Part shown: positions 27,201 through 39,200 of the stretch, piece after piece | Layout of the letters: each line of letters opens with the position of its first letter | Position numbering within the stretch: the stretch's first letter is position 1 | NCBI RefSeq assembly: GCF_004210375.1 | Contig: NC_134825.1 | Coordinates: 67,509,558 to 67,573,557, forward strand | Direction: 5' to 3' | Source: Tachypleus tridentatus | Taxonomy: Eukaryota > Arthropoda > Merostomata > Xiphosura > Limulidae | Length of the DNA: 64,000 nucleotides | The notes under the pieces: model-generated | Told to the model about the DNA's origin: nothing | Databases searched by the model: none | What the model saw: the letters and a program-made list of their open reading frames with translations, nothing else | Made by a program: the position numbers and the translations under genes

Positions 27201-30200
27201 AAGTTAGAAAAGCAACTCACACCAGAAAGACTTCAGCATAACTCTTTCCCATACCAGAAGATTCTTTATTTTTTCTATTATAGAGGGAGTATTAAAAGTT
27301 TAAAAATTTTCATGATACTTAAAAAACAGAATTTTAAGACCCATACAAACCACAGGTAATTATTTCAAACATTCTCTACCATTATACCTTTTTGATTTTA
27401 AAACAACTAATGAAAGCATTTATAAAGATTAAATTTTCAAACAGCACTAATGATTTCTTTTTGTTTATGTAATAACTCTGGGGTGTTTACAATACTTGTA
27501 AGATACTTATCTACATTTTCTACTATGTTCTGTATGTTGAAAAAAAAATTCAAATGAAAACTGTCAGAAACGACTTCCTTTTCACTGAAACACCTGAAGA
27601 GTGGGGCAGTCACAAATATAGTGTTATTTGTTAAACAAGTGATAAAATGTGTCAGGATCAGGTATTTCCATACATTTTTACAGAACTTACCATATTTCTA
27701 TTCTGTGGCTAACAAGGGAGAGTGAATATGCTTTAGTAGGAGGGGGCTAAGAATTTGGTGACAAACCACTGTGAAGCAATTGCTTTAATTAAGGTCATTA
27801 CAAAAGAAAATATTAAATCACCCTTAAAAAAAAAAAGTTACTCACAATAACAGTTGCATCATCTCTACCATAATCCTCTCTTATTTTCTGTCCCAGTTCA
27901 CCTTCAGGTAATTTTAGGTCATCTCGAGTGTCTCCTTTGTCATCCATCAAGGAAACATAACCATCATCACTGATGTCTATAAGCTGTTTGTTAAATTAAT
28001 AGTTTAAAATTTTAATAATAATGTTTGGATATGTCAGATTCTGAAAACAAATAATTTTTGCTTATGATACAATCAGCCAAGGTAAATGCCCATTCTGGGT
28101 GAAACTCAATTTAATACGTCATCTATAAGGTTCTCTAGTTTACTGATTTTATAACCCAGAAACCAACACTTCTTAATTCTTGATAACTACTTCAATAAAA
28201 CACAAAATAGCAGATGTATAGAAAAACCTAATTTTTATCAAAATATTTAACAGCCAAACTCTTATTTTTAGTTTAGTTTCTTTTGAATTTCATGCACAGC
28301 TACACGACGACTATCTGCGCTAGCTGTCCCTAATTTAGCAGTGTAAGACTAGAGGGAAAACAGCTAGTCATCATCACCCACTGCCAACTCTTGGGCTACT
28401 CTTTTATTAATGAATAGCAGGATTGACTGTCACATTATAATGCCCCCACAGCTAAAAGGGTGAGCATATTTGGTGTGACAGGATTTGAACCCGCGACCCT
28501 CAGATTACAAGTCGAGTGCCTTAACCCACCTGGCCATGCTGGGCCTAGTCTTCTTTAAAAAACAAACTAAAAAAAAGGTACAAAAATAAATGTTTCATTG
28601 AATAAAATTCTATTTCCTTTAAAAAATAATCCATCAAAATATCTCTAACAGTAATTGTTCTCATAAAGAAATATACATGAAATACTTAACCACAGTTTTC
28701 AGTACTCCTTTCAATACATACCTGGAAATCACTGCGATTAACATTAGGGACATCAATGTTATGAGTTGAAGGACACAAATCCTCATATTTTTTATTGGTG
28801 AAGATGTCTAGACCCACAAGATGTACCTGAGAACAAGAATAAATTCTATAAATACTGATATATTCACTTTATTGCATTAAATCATGTCTTGACAAATCCT
28901 GGTTGCCAGAGAGACTAAAAATTTCATTGTGGCTCCTAGTATTTTCTCCTATTTTATTCATCTGGAAGGTTATGTTAAATAAAAATTCAATCTAAAACAA
29001 TTCTGGACTTTTAAAAGTATCACTATTTTTGCATTCTTCAAGTCCTAAATTAAACTGTTTCTAGGGATTTAATAGGAGATTCAGCACATGTTTTCCCAGA
29101 ATGAAGTGTTGCCAGTTATACATGTTACTAATTTTGAACTCTGTTTTTTATTCTTTCTCTCAGTTCAAACAATCAATGCATGTTTAAAAACACAGACAAA
29201 ACAAAAGGCAATTATTTCAGGCAATACTAAAGTGGCTGTTGTTACTGTAATCTTTAGCACACACTCATTACTATGAGAGTAAATAATCCATACTTTGATC
29301 ATCGACACTGGTCTAGAAAAAACAAAACAACTGTGGATAACTGAGGTGCCAGTGTATCTCACTATATAGCCTGTTGTTTAGTCTAAATAAAAATTGTCAA
29401 TATGTTTAAGTTTTTTGCTTTAAATTATGATCTTTTTACTGCCATTTAATAACATTTTCATAAAAAATTATAATAGCCATCACAATCACAATAACCATAA
29501 AAACCAAGTGTGAGTCATACATGTGATTTCTTTGAATTTTGCAAGTTATACATGTCCAATTCCATTTTTTCTCCTATAATCCTCTTTTGGCTGCACATTC
29601 CTGTTTTAGTTGAATTTAATTGCTAACATTAGGCATAAAAAGTTCCCAAATCCCCACACTTTTTCTCCTATAGATACACTGTGCATTCACATCCTATTAA
29701 CGTCCCTGGAAAACAAAAAAAATTAGCACAATTCTAAGCTTGAGATTTATTATGAAAATGTCTTTGTTAAAACAGACTGAGGATACCTATTATATTTAGG
29801 GAACATGACAATGTATAACTTGGCAATATACCAACAGTCTGAACATGCATGCACCTGTGGTTAAAGGAAACCCACCATGCAGCCTAAAACAGCAGACAAC
29901 TGAAGTTGAGTGAAATCATATGTATTAGTATACTATATTCTTAACTAGTCAAATAAAGTTAACCAAGCTGCAAATACTTTGTATTTCTGTTTTAACAGAT
30001 AAAAAGAGAAAAAGGCAAGAGTACACCTAAACCAGGAAACTTATGATTTGAACACACACCAGACCCAACATGTGAAAATGTTGAATATTATGCAAAATTA
30101 ATTTCTGAAAAACAATTTCTCCAAAACATGTAAATTATTGTCTAGAATTGTAATAGCATAATTATTTTAAGAAAATCTTGGGAAAAGAAAAATGGTGGAT

Positions 30201-33200
30201 AATCAAGGTACTAGAGCAACCCACATTTCCAGTACAAACAGTATTTAAGTTAGATTAAGCAAACCTGGCTCTTGAGTTTCAGAGCTGGGTCCTACATCTG
30301 AAAATCTTTGTTGAAACCTGCATTAAATATAGAAACAGATGAAAGTTTGTCATTGATGTTGTAATTAGAAAACATCAGCATGAAGAAAGTTGCACTAATT
30401 TAGATTTAAACAAAACCAGTTCAATCTCTATGAGGAAACTTGAAATAAAACCCATTAAAAAACTCAAATATATATCTAATTTCTCACACATGTATCTGAT
30501 CATAGCTTTCAATAATGAAAAGGATAACAACAGCAGAGAAAGTTTCATTTCTGAGTTCTCCATTTCTTTGTATGTTAAACACAGTCCTTCTAAAACTTGT
30601 TCAGTCATTAGTCTTAGCAGTCACACTGCTTAATTCTAACAAAGCTCACTAATAACCACAGGTGTAAAAGTACTAGAATGTTACTCAAGTACAAGTATTC
30701 ATCCTGAAATTTACTTGAAAGTAAAAAGAAAAAAATACCAATGAATAATGAAGTAACAAATGTAAAAAGTATATTCATCTGCAGTTCTCTTGAACCCTAC
30801 ATGTATGTTGTGAGTTGTAAGGTCTGAGAACAAAACTCTCTATGGAATGAAATTACCAAACTGCATAAACTATTAGTGAATAGAAGAGATGCAAGATTTG
30901 TCATTCTTTTAGTTAACTAGAACACAGTTGTTATTTAAAATTGATTAATATGGTATTCACAACTATACTTGAAATTTCAGGCAATTGTGCATGAAGTTAT
31001 AACAGCAATGCCAATAATGAATATTGTACAAATCTTATTTCAGAATAAATTATACAAGGAATTAAAAAAAATGAAAAACAATCATTCAAATTTGTGATCA
31101 AAATTTCTTATTCAACTGAAGAGATGCTTGCAGGCAGCAGAGGCAGAGAGTAGATGTTCAAACATTTGGCTATATTAGGTCAGCTGGATAAAGTCTTGAA
31201 AACATCTATACCATTAACAGAAAATAACAGATGTGCCTCTAGGTTCTTCTTCCCAAAGTTTTGCTGTGACTTCAGAGTTCCCCTGCACACCCTATGTTTT
31301 GACTGCCTACTGCAAATGAGTTTTGAGAAGAGTAACAAAATATATAAAATGAAAGGTAGTTAAAGTACAAGTAATTACTTAAGTTAAAGTATTTGAAGTC
31401 AACTTATTTTTAAAGAGTAGATACTTGAAAAAGTTAATGTTCTGTACTCTAACATTTGTTTTAACATTTGTGTTTGTTTCAGTTAGTTTGATGCATGTAA
31501 TATATTGTTGGCTCTGTATTGTGGAAGTCTCAGTATCTAAATTTATAGAATCAATAATACATTTTACAAAGACAAATGAATCTTTGAACATCGCTGAAGT
31601 TAAGAATTTTGCCTGATGAATACGTAAAGGTAAGCCATCACAAAACACCAAGAGAGAAGAGGATATTGTTGGTCAGCTACAATCAGTATATTATAAGCCT
31701 CAGGAGCTATAACTGTGATTAACAGTTATTAATAAGAAAATTACAACAGAATTTGACCAGGAACATTTACAGATTTCATACATTACGAATTTCAATGAAT
31801 TAACTTTGGATGCAAGTGTTTCTCCAAGAACATTAAATATCTTTGTTGGCAAAAAGCTTTTAAGCAGTGTGAGGCCAGCAAAAAAAACAAACAAAAACTG
31901 TTAATGTAAATTGTATTGTTGTTTATATATTAAAATACATTTGTCTCAAGAAAGCAAAATTGTATGTAAAGTTACTTTGTTACCTATACACCTCTGCTGT
32001 TCATTGTCAATAACTTATTTTTCACTTTTGATTACACTTTTCTTTGCCGTTCAAGTGCATTTTACTTTCTTACAAGCAAATCTTTGACCCTCCTAACATT
32101 GTCATATTTCATGCTTATCCATTGGAGTACCACAAATTAAGCTCCAAAGCCATTTTGATATTCTCAGTAAGGTGTGTACTTTGAATAAAACAACAATACT
32201 CAATTAACATTACATTTATTAGTCAGTTCACAGAGAAGCCACTAAGCAGCTCCATGCAAATTTAAAGGAAATGTTCTTCACCATATCACACTCTTCTTTT
32301 AGGAAGAAAGTTCAAAGAGGTCAATTCAAACAAAATCTTTGAACAGAGGAACAAATGTTGCCTACAAAACTCTTTGTAGGGTCAGTGACAGCACATAAAG
32401 CTCAACTAAAGCATTGCCAAAGAACCCCACTGCAACAGCAAGGTGTTTTGATACAGCCACAATGGTTTCCTATGAGATAACAATGCTTCTCAGGTCTATT
32501 TTCCATGGAAGCAACACCTATGCATCAGAAGCTACCAACATGAAAACATTATCACCTAAAAAACAGAGCCTTTTCAATTGTGGTTTATCAGATCAATAGA
32601 TGTAGGATTATTTATGATCTCTCAGTAGTTAAAAACAGTAGCTCCAGATTGCATAACTATCAGCACAAACTCAAAGATTGGTGGGTAGTTCAGACACATA
32701 CAGGCTTTGTACCATATATCATGATAATACAAAAAATGTGAAATTCAGTTCCTAGTTGTTATTTGAGCACCCAAAAGTCACTACTTCAGCCAATAAATAC
32801 AAGCTATGTTCTGGCTTTGACATCTGACCTGCTAAGCAGGTGCAGGAGCCTGCTGAAACGCAATGTAGTTTAAAAGTGTGGGATACCCACGAAAGGTATC
32901 CCAGGCTCATTTATGAGCCTTTAGTGCCACATGGCAGACAGGATTTCACAATGGATGAGGATACTGTGGAAAACATTGAGGTTTTAGGAATACACTGAGC
33001 AGCTGCCTAGACAATACAGTCAGCCACTGCTGCCATGAAGTTGTCTATCAATGGCTTACAGATGATGGCAGGATCAAGTTCTGAAAGAGCAGTGAAAGAA
33101 GGACACTTGGCATCAATCACAGCTAGTCTCTCTTAAAATGACAGGAAAATGATTACTGTTCCATGGGTTACTGTTAACCCTTTAAAAAAGTAAGAGAAAA

Positions 33201-36200
33201 GTAAAGGGGAGCAGACAAAGACCGACTATATGCATGAAAATAAGCATATGAAATCAGTACTGAAAAGAGATTGTAATCCAAGAGCAAATGTTGTATAGAA
33301 CAACCCCTACTAGCAATATCAGCACCACCACAGAGGAGATTATGTCCATTAAAATTCTCTAGGATTAAAGAGGGAGATAACTGCTGAATGAGAGCATCAA
33401 GGTCTGACTGATTATAGGTCTCTTCAGGAGCCGGGTAGAGAGAACAAATAGTGATGGTAGGACCCAAGGAAAAATGGACGGCTGCAGCCTTCAAGGGTTT
33501 ATCGAGTGGCAAAGACAAGGTGGGCACATGCTGATCAACTAATAGTGTTACCCCTTCATGCACTCATCCATCATACAACATGTCATTTCTATACAAATAA
33601 AACTGCTGAAGGGTGACTGCATCAGCAAGTTTCAGAAAAGTTTCTTATTAGGAAACACACACAGGATGGTAAGAATCAATCAAATCCTTAATGTCATCTA
33701 TATTCGAATGGAAAACCTGACAATTCCACTGTATCAAGTTGGTTGCTTAATGTTTTATACTGCAAAGCAACTAGGCTATCTGTGCCAAACAACTGGTAAA
33801 AATATTAAAAGTAAACTTATTAAAATTTGTAAAAACAAATCATGTTAAAAGAAAAAGTAATTTTTAAATCAAAAACTTAAATAGCATTAAAAAGGCCAAT
33901 GGAAATTAAAAAACCTAAATGTTTCTAACGTGGACAGTGTCACCATTGCCAATGATACTGTCCAATGTCAGAGGTAAACCTTGGGACAAAACATCAAAAA
34001 TGGTGCTGTCTTTGAGTCATAACAACAGCATGACAGTAAAATGTAGATTATTATGAGCTGAGTGTCACACAGACCACACATTGGTGCATCAGTCCCAGAT
34101 ATGAGAAAATGAGTTAAAAACTATGACCAATGCATAGTCTAGTTAGGACAACTTCTTTCTGATCCTTATGGAAACAAGATTGCCAAAGACCAGAAGAGGA
34201 TTTTATCTGGAAAAGCTTGTTTTCACATTGCTCACTCTCGAGTTGACTGCCAACTGGCACAGAGCCAAACCTTGAATATAGGACCATAGTCCATGTATGG
34301 AACAGGTACAGCAGTGATAGCATCAGAGAAAATGCACTTAGCTGCAGTGTCAGCAAGCTTGTTCCTGCAATTACCAACATGGCCTGGTATCCAGAACTGA
34401 ATAGAAGTAGATGTTAAAGAAAAATAGTCCAGTCAGTTTTGAATATTGGTGAAACCAGGGTGAGAACTAATGTGAAGCAATTCCAGGGCCAGTAGAGAAC
34501 TAAGCGAGTCAGTACAAATAATACAATTCAAGTATTGCTTAGCTTCCATGTGATCTAGGACAAGAGAAATGGCTTATAGTTTGGCAGTGAACACAAACTG
34601 TAGAAGAGATTCTGTGCACCATCACTGAACCACAACAAACCATGGCAGGGCCCACAGACTCACCTGATTTTGAACCATCAGCATAAATGGGAATAGAAGG
34701 ATGGTTCAAAAAATGTTCAGCAAATAAAAGACAGTACTTGCAATCAGGAGTATCTGTTTTTCTCAGATGACTTAAAGAAAGGCCACATTTGGGGTTGATA
34801 ATGAACCATAGTGTGATAGGCTGACCAGTGAATACAGCAGTGTTATCCAAGGACAAACTCAATTCATCCAACTGTGCCTGGATAACAAGGCCAAAAGGAA
34901 CAATGACAGATTGTCTGTTCTGAAAAAGCACTGCCCATTGAAGAAACAAAACATAATCCCAGGTAGAATGCTGTGGGAAGGAATAAAGTTTTGAAGCATA
35001 CAGTAAAGGCAGTTGCAAATGGCTGAGGTATAGAGGAAGTTCATGAGACTCAGTGTACAAACCCTGGACTGGGGAAGTGCAGAGCTGAAGCCCTGATAAA
35101 GAACAGGGTCCAGCATCTTCAAGGACAATATCCTGGCACAGCACATAGACCAGAGACCCATAGTCCAGTTTGGATTAAATAAGAGAATGATATATTTTTA
35201 GCACAGAACAGCAATCTGCTCCCTCAAATGGTGGAAGAGAGAACACGGAGGATGTTCAGTGCTCTTGTACATTTGACTCGTAGCTGCTTGAAGTGTGGTA
35301 TAAAGGTCGGTTTACAGTCAAAGACAAGCCCTAAGACATTTGCCTCGGGGACCACGGGAAGCACAAATTCAACGACAGAGTTCAGGATTTGGGTGAATAC
35401 CCTGTTGGTGGCAAAAGTGCATGCAAAAAATTTGAGAGAGAGAAGTTAACACTTTGCTGTGATCTACTTCAGTAAACGATTGAGGGCAGTCTGTAGCTGC
35501 CACTCAAAACTCATGTTTGACAAGTTACACGAGATGCGAAGTCATTGACATGGAGCCTGTTTGCAACATTAAGACGGAGTTGTCCAGTGATGACATTAAT
35601 TTTATACTGAAAATTGTGACACTCAAGACACAGCCCTGAGGGACTCAAGTTCCTGTAGGAAATAATGTGAAAGTGTCAAAACCACAAGAGCTTGGAATTG
35701 CCTTCCTATTAAAAATTTAATAAGAATAGGCAAATGGTCACACAGCCCACAGAAGTAGAGGTCTTGCAAAATGCCATTCCTCTATGTAGTATCATAAGCC
35801 TTCTTGTGTCAGTATTCTTTGACCTTGAGATTTGCTTGAGAAATACTTCTCTGATCAATATTTCAAATCAAATCAGATGGTCCATAGTGGAACTTTCATT
35901 GTTTGAATCCATACTGGGTTGGTGAGAGGAGGTTGTTTGATTTGAGGAATCAAACAAGACAAGCATTAACCATCCTCTCTAAGGTCTTACAGAGGCAGTT
36001 CTTCAAAGCAATTGGACGGTAGTTCAAAGGAATCTTGAAATCCTTCTCAGGCTTAGAGAAAGGAAGGACAATATCTTAGCACCATGCATCAGGAAAAATA
36101 TTCTCCTACCAGATCCAATTAAAAACAAACAGAAGAATAGCAAGAGAAGCAGGAGGTAGATGGTGCAGCATCTCGTAGTGTACATCATCAGGTCCAATAA

Positions 36201-39200
36201 ACATACTACCAGGCTGTGAAAATCCAGCTTGAGTTCCACCAGTGTAAAGGGGCAATTATAGTCATAATAATGATCAGCCTGAAAGGAAAGAGGTGATCAC
36301 TTTACCAGAGTCTTGATGGCTAAAAAGGTGGACGATGAAGCAGAAGTGCTAGAGACTTTTGCTAAGATGGACCCAAGGAAATGCCCGTACCCAGAACAAA
36401 AGGAAGTTGATCTGGGAGTCTGCTGGAATGAATGGTAGAAACAGAGATGGGTGTTGCATCAATTCATCAACTTTCTTAACCATAGAGGTCAAAAGACTTT
36501 TCATGTGGTTTGAGAAGATTCTTTCAGAGGCACAGAGAGATCTGTCTGAATTCCTATTGTAGCAGTGGAACAAAGTACAGCAGCATACATCTGAGATGGA
36601 CTGGTGGACAGCAACTTTTGAGCCTTGGGGTAAGAAATGTGAATCGTTTTCAAATTCTGTACCTCTTTTTCTTCCAACCACCTGGGGCAAGAATAAAAGT
36701 AAGATGGGTGAGAGCCACTACAATTAATGTAATGAGGGTATTTCACACACATAGGCATCGTGATCCTTGCCACTGTGACAAGCACACATCAAAGAACCAC
36801 AACATGTCTTGGAGTGACCAAACCTCTGACATTGGAAATATCTGAGAAGGTTCAGAATGTATGGCTGTATCTTGCAATTAAGATAACCTGCCTTGACAGT
36901 AGCAGGAGAGCATGGTGATGCAAACATCAAAATAAGGACACTGGCCAGCATCATAATTTCATCTTTGTGAGTAGAGATGCACTTCACTACAAAAACTCCT
37001 TGGGTGGAAAAATCAGTGAGGATCTCCAACTTAGGAATGTTATTCAAATTCCTTGTGACGAATTCAAAGTAGCATGGGGAGGAACCTCAATGGGTATATC
37101 CCCAATGGCCTTCAAATGTAAACAGGAGCTCATTGTGTTTTGGGGTGGATGTTTCCACCAATGTCACCAGATTGAAGCTTTTTGACTGATTTAGGAGAGC
37201 CCTCAAGTCCCTTCTGATTAAAAAAGGGAGATATTTAGACATTTACCCTAAAGATTTGTCTGATAAAGAGTGCAATATTAGAAAATGAGATACAGATGTT
37301 GAGGTTGAAGATTGCTGTTCAAAATCTTCCAGATGCAATCATTTACAAATGGTCTATTTTTCACTATTTTTTTAAGTTCTTATTAGGGGATCCCTCTAAT
37401 CCCTTCCAAATAAAAAAAAAAAAAAGGGGAGATATCTGCCCTCAAGGATTTCTTGGAATAAGGAATGCATAATTAGAAATCAAGGTACAGAATCCGACAG
37501 TGAAAGTAAATGTATAACAGTCATCCGAGATTATGTTTTTTTTTTCAATGTTTTCATTTTTTATTATTTTTTCATGAATGGGGGTATCCATAATAAAGGC
37601 AATACATTACAGTGCCCACTGACCCCACCCACCATGGAGCCCTACAAGAGGATGCACTGCAATGCCAAACAAGGCCACTGCAGCAACACCAGGATTTTGT
37701 GAGCACTATACTTGAATACCATAATCAGATACAATGTCTACGACACTCACCAAAAATGTCCAAAACTGGTACTCAGTTGACCCTAGCCTATGTGGACCAG
37801 CTAATTGACTCTGGGGAGGCAAGGCCACACATCTACAGGAATTCAAGGCCAAAATGGTGTGTTAGGGTTGAACCTCAACCACCACTTTCTCGGGTTGCCA
37901 CGCATGGCAAACATGGGTGGATGTTCAGATCCCAGAGGAGGTAAACTGAAAGTAATGAAAATTTCCTGTGAGGTATCCTCACAACATACAAGAATCCACC
38001 TCGATGGTTAAACTTAAATGGAGATAAGAGAAACTGAAGTGACTTCCTCATGCAGTTTGCTGATGTTTTTATAGCCTAGATGACCATCTGTGTTCAACAA
38101 AGTATCAGTTTTTGTTTTGCATTTTCTATCCTACCACTAACTGTATTGAATGCTTTCAGAGTATCCAGGATGTTACCAGCACTGAAATTCAGGGTATGTC
38201 AAAAAAAATAGAATAAATCAATTTTTAATGGATGCTTGGTATCCTTAAATAGCTCTTGGAAAGAAAGATGGAACCCCAAGACACTGTATGGGCTTTGGAT
38301 GAACAAATTTGACAACAAACAGAGACTTTCCCTAACTGTAAATAGAAAAATGATCACACGTGTCAGAAAGCACTTGGTAAAACAGACTACACACCTGGTC
38401 TCTCTCAATTCAAATTGAAAGATGACAACAAACTTATAACAGCTTTCATTCAAAACTTTCTTAGTGGCAGTCTCTGTAACATAAATGCCATTCTTGAGAG
38501 ACTGATGAATCTTACTCTTATGAGTACTATATATGAGAGATACACCTCAGAAACATGTACCATTTAATTTTTATCAGAAACCACTTTAACCATATGATTA
38601 TGACAATGTAACTAGGTATGCAACCCCTGTGAAAAGTTCTTTACAAAAATGAAACCAGCTGAAGAAATAATTTTATATATCTCTGGTACAATCCTAAGTT
38701 TATGTGATTTTTAGAATAATTTAATCTCATTTTTTCCCATTATTTATAATAAAACAATAATAATTAAATGTAGTAATATGCACCCAGAATCAGAATGGTT
38801 CACAAGCAATGTGATTTTCATTTCAAGTATTAAAATGCTATTTATTATCTTATAGTTTAACTTTCATTTGCAAGATCTTTAAAACCTCCTAAATAAATAT
38901 TTTTTTTTTTAAGTAAATGTTTATATTTTCCATTTTCTCTATTAAATTAACTCCAAATATTACACTATGTAACACAAATTTTGTTCCTAGATAGTATGTA
39001 TTACTTCTTAGTTGCTTATGTTGTAAAAGTACAGAAAATGGTCATTATTCCCTTTTGTGATCTGGATAATGAAATTTAGAAATTAACCTATTTTCTATGT
39101 ACAAATTTGCATATTTTCATTTACATATGAATCAAGATTTATATTTATTTATACTAAAGTTACACAAAAATGAACAAAAACGTTTAAAAGGGAGTAGTTT

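Larger units (their letters stand above)
23283..27845. other. eIF5A last intron, no gene
   Basis: A 4.6 kb AT-rich intron. Apart from an AT microsatellite with a hairpin (24215-24324) and a TG microsatellite (25795-25815), I see nothing. The overlapping 65-codon frames near 25 kb on both strands have no protein character. Confidence 0.6.
33736..38010 (-). mobile_element. Jockey-like non-LTR retrotransposon, decayed, endonuclease missing
   Basis: A LINE in minus orientation inside the large eIF5A intron. Order from its 5' end: leader (about 38010-37270), ORF1 with zinc knuckles (37260-36350), linker and reverse transcriptase (36345-35160), RNase H (about 34720-34400), and a C-terminal cysteine region with [12 protein letters not shown] and MCGLC (34200-34060). 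It ends in a 3' tail near 33740 with CACAGATAGCCTAGTTGCTTTG. Multiple stops and frame changes interrupt every part. The endonuclease normally lying between ORF1 and the reverse transcriptase is absent here. Confidence 0.85.

Noticed and set aside
34539-35144. 201-codon open frame as a cellular gene
   Set aside because: It is continuous with LINE RT and RNase H sequence on both sides; it is simply the longest surviving open piece.
38199-38453. 84-codon minus-strand frame in the eIF5A intron
   Set aside because: No recognisable motif, AT-driven composition and an equally open plus strand; chance frame.
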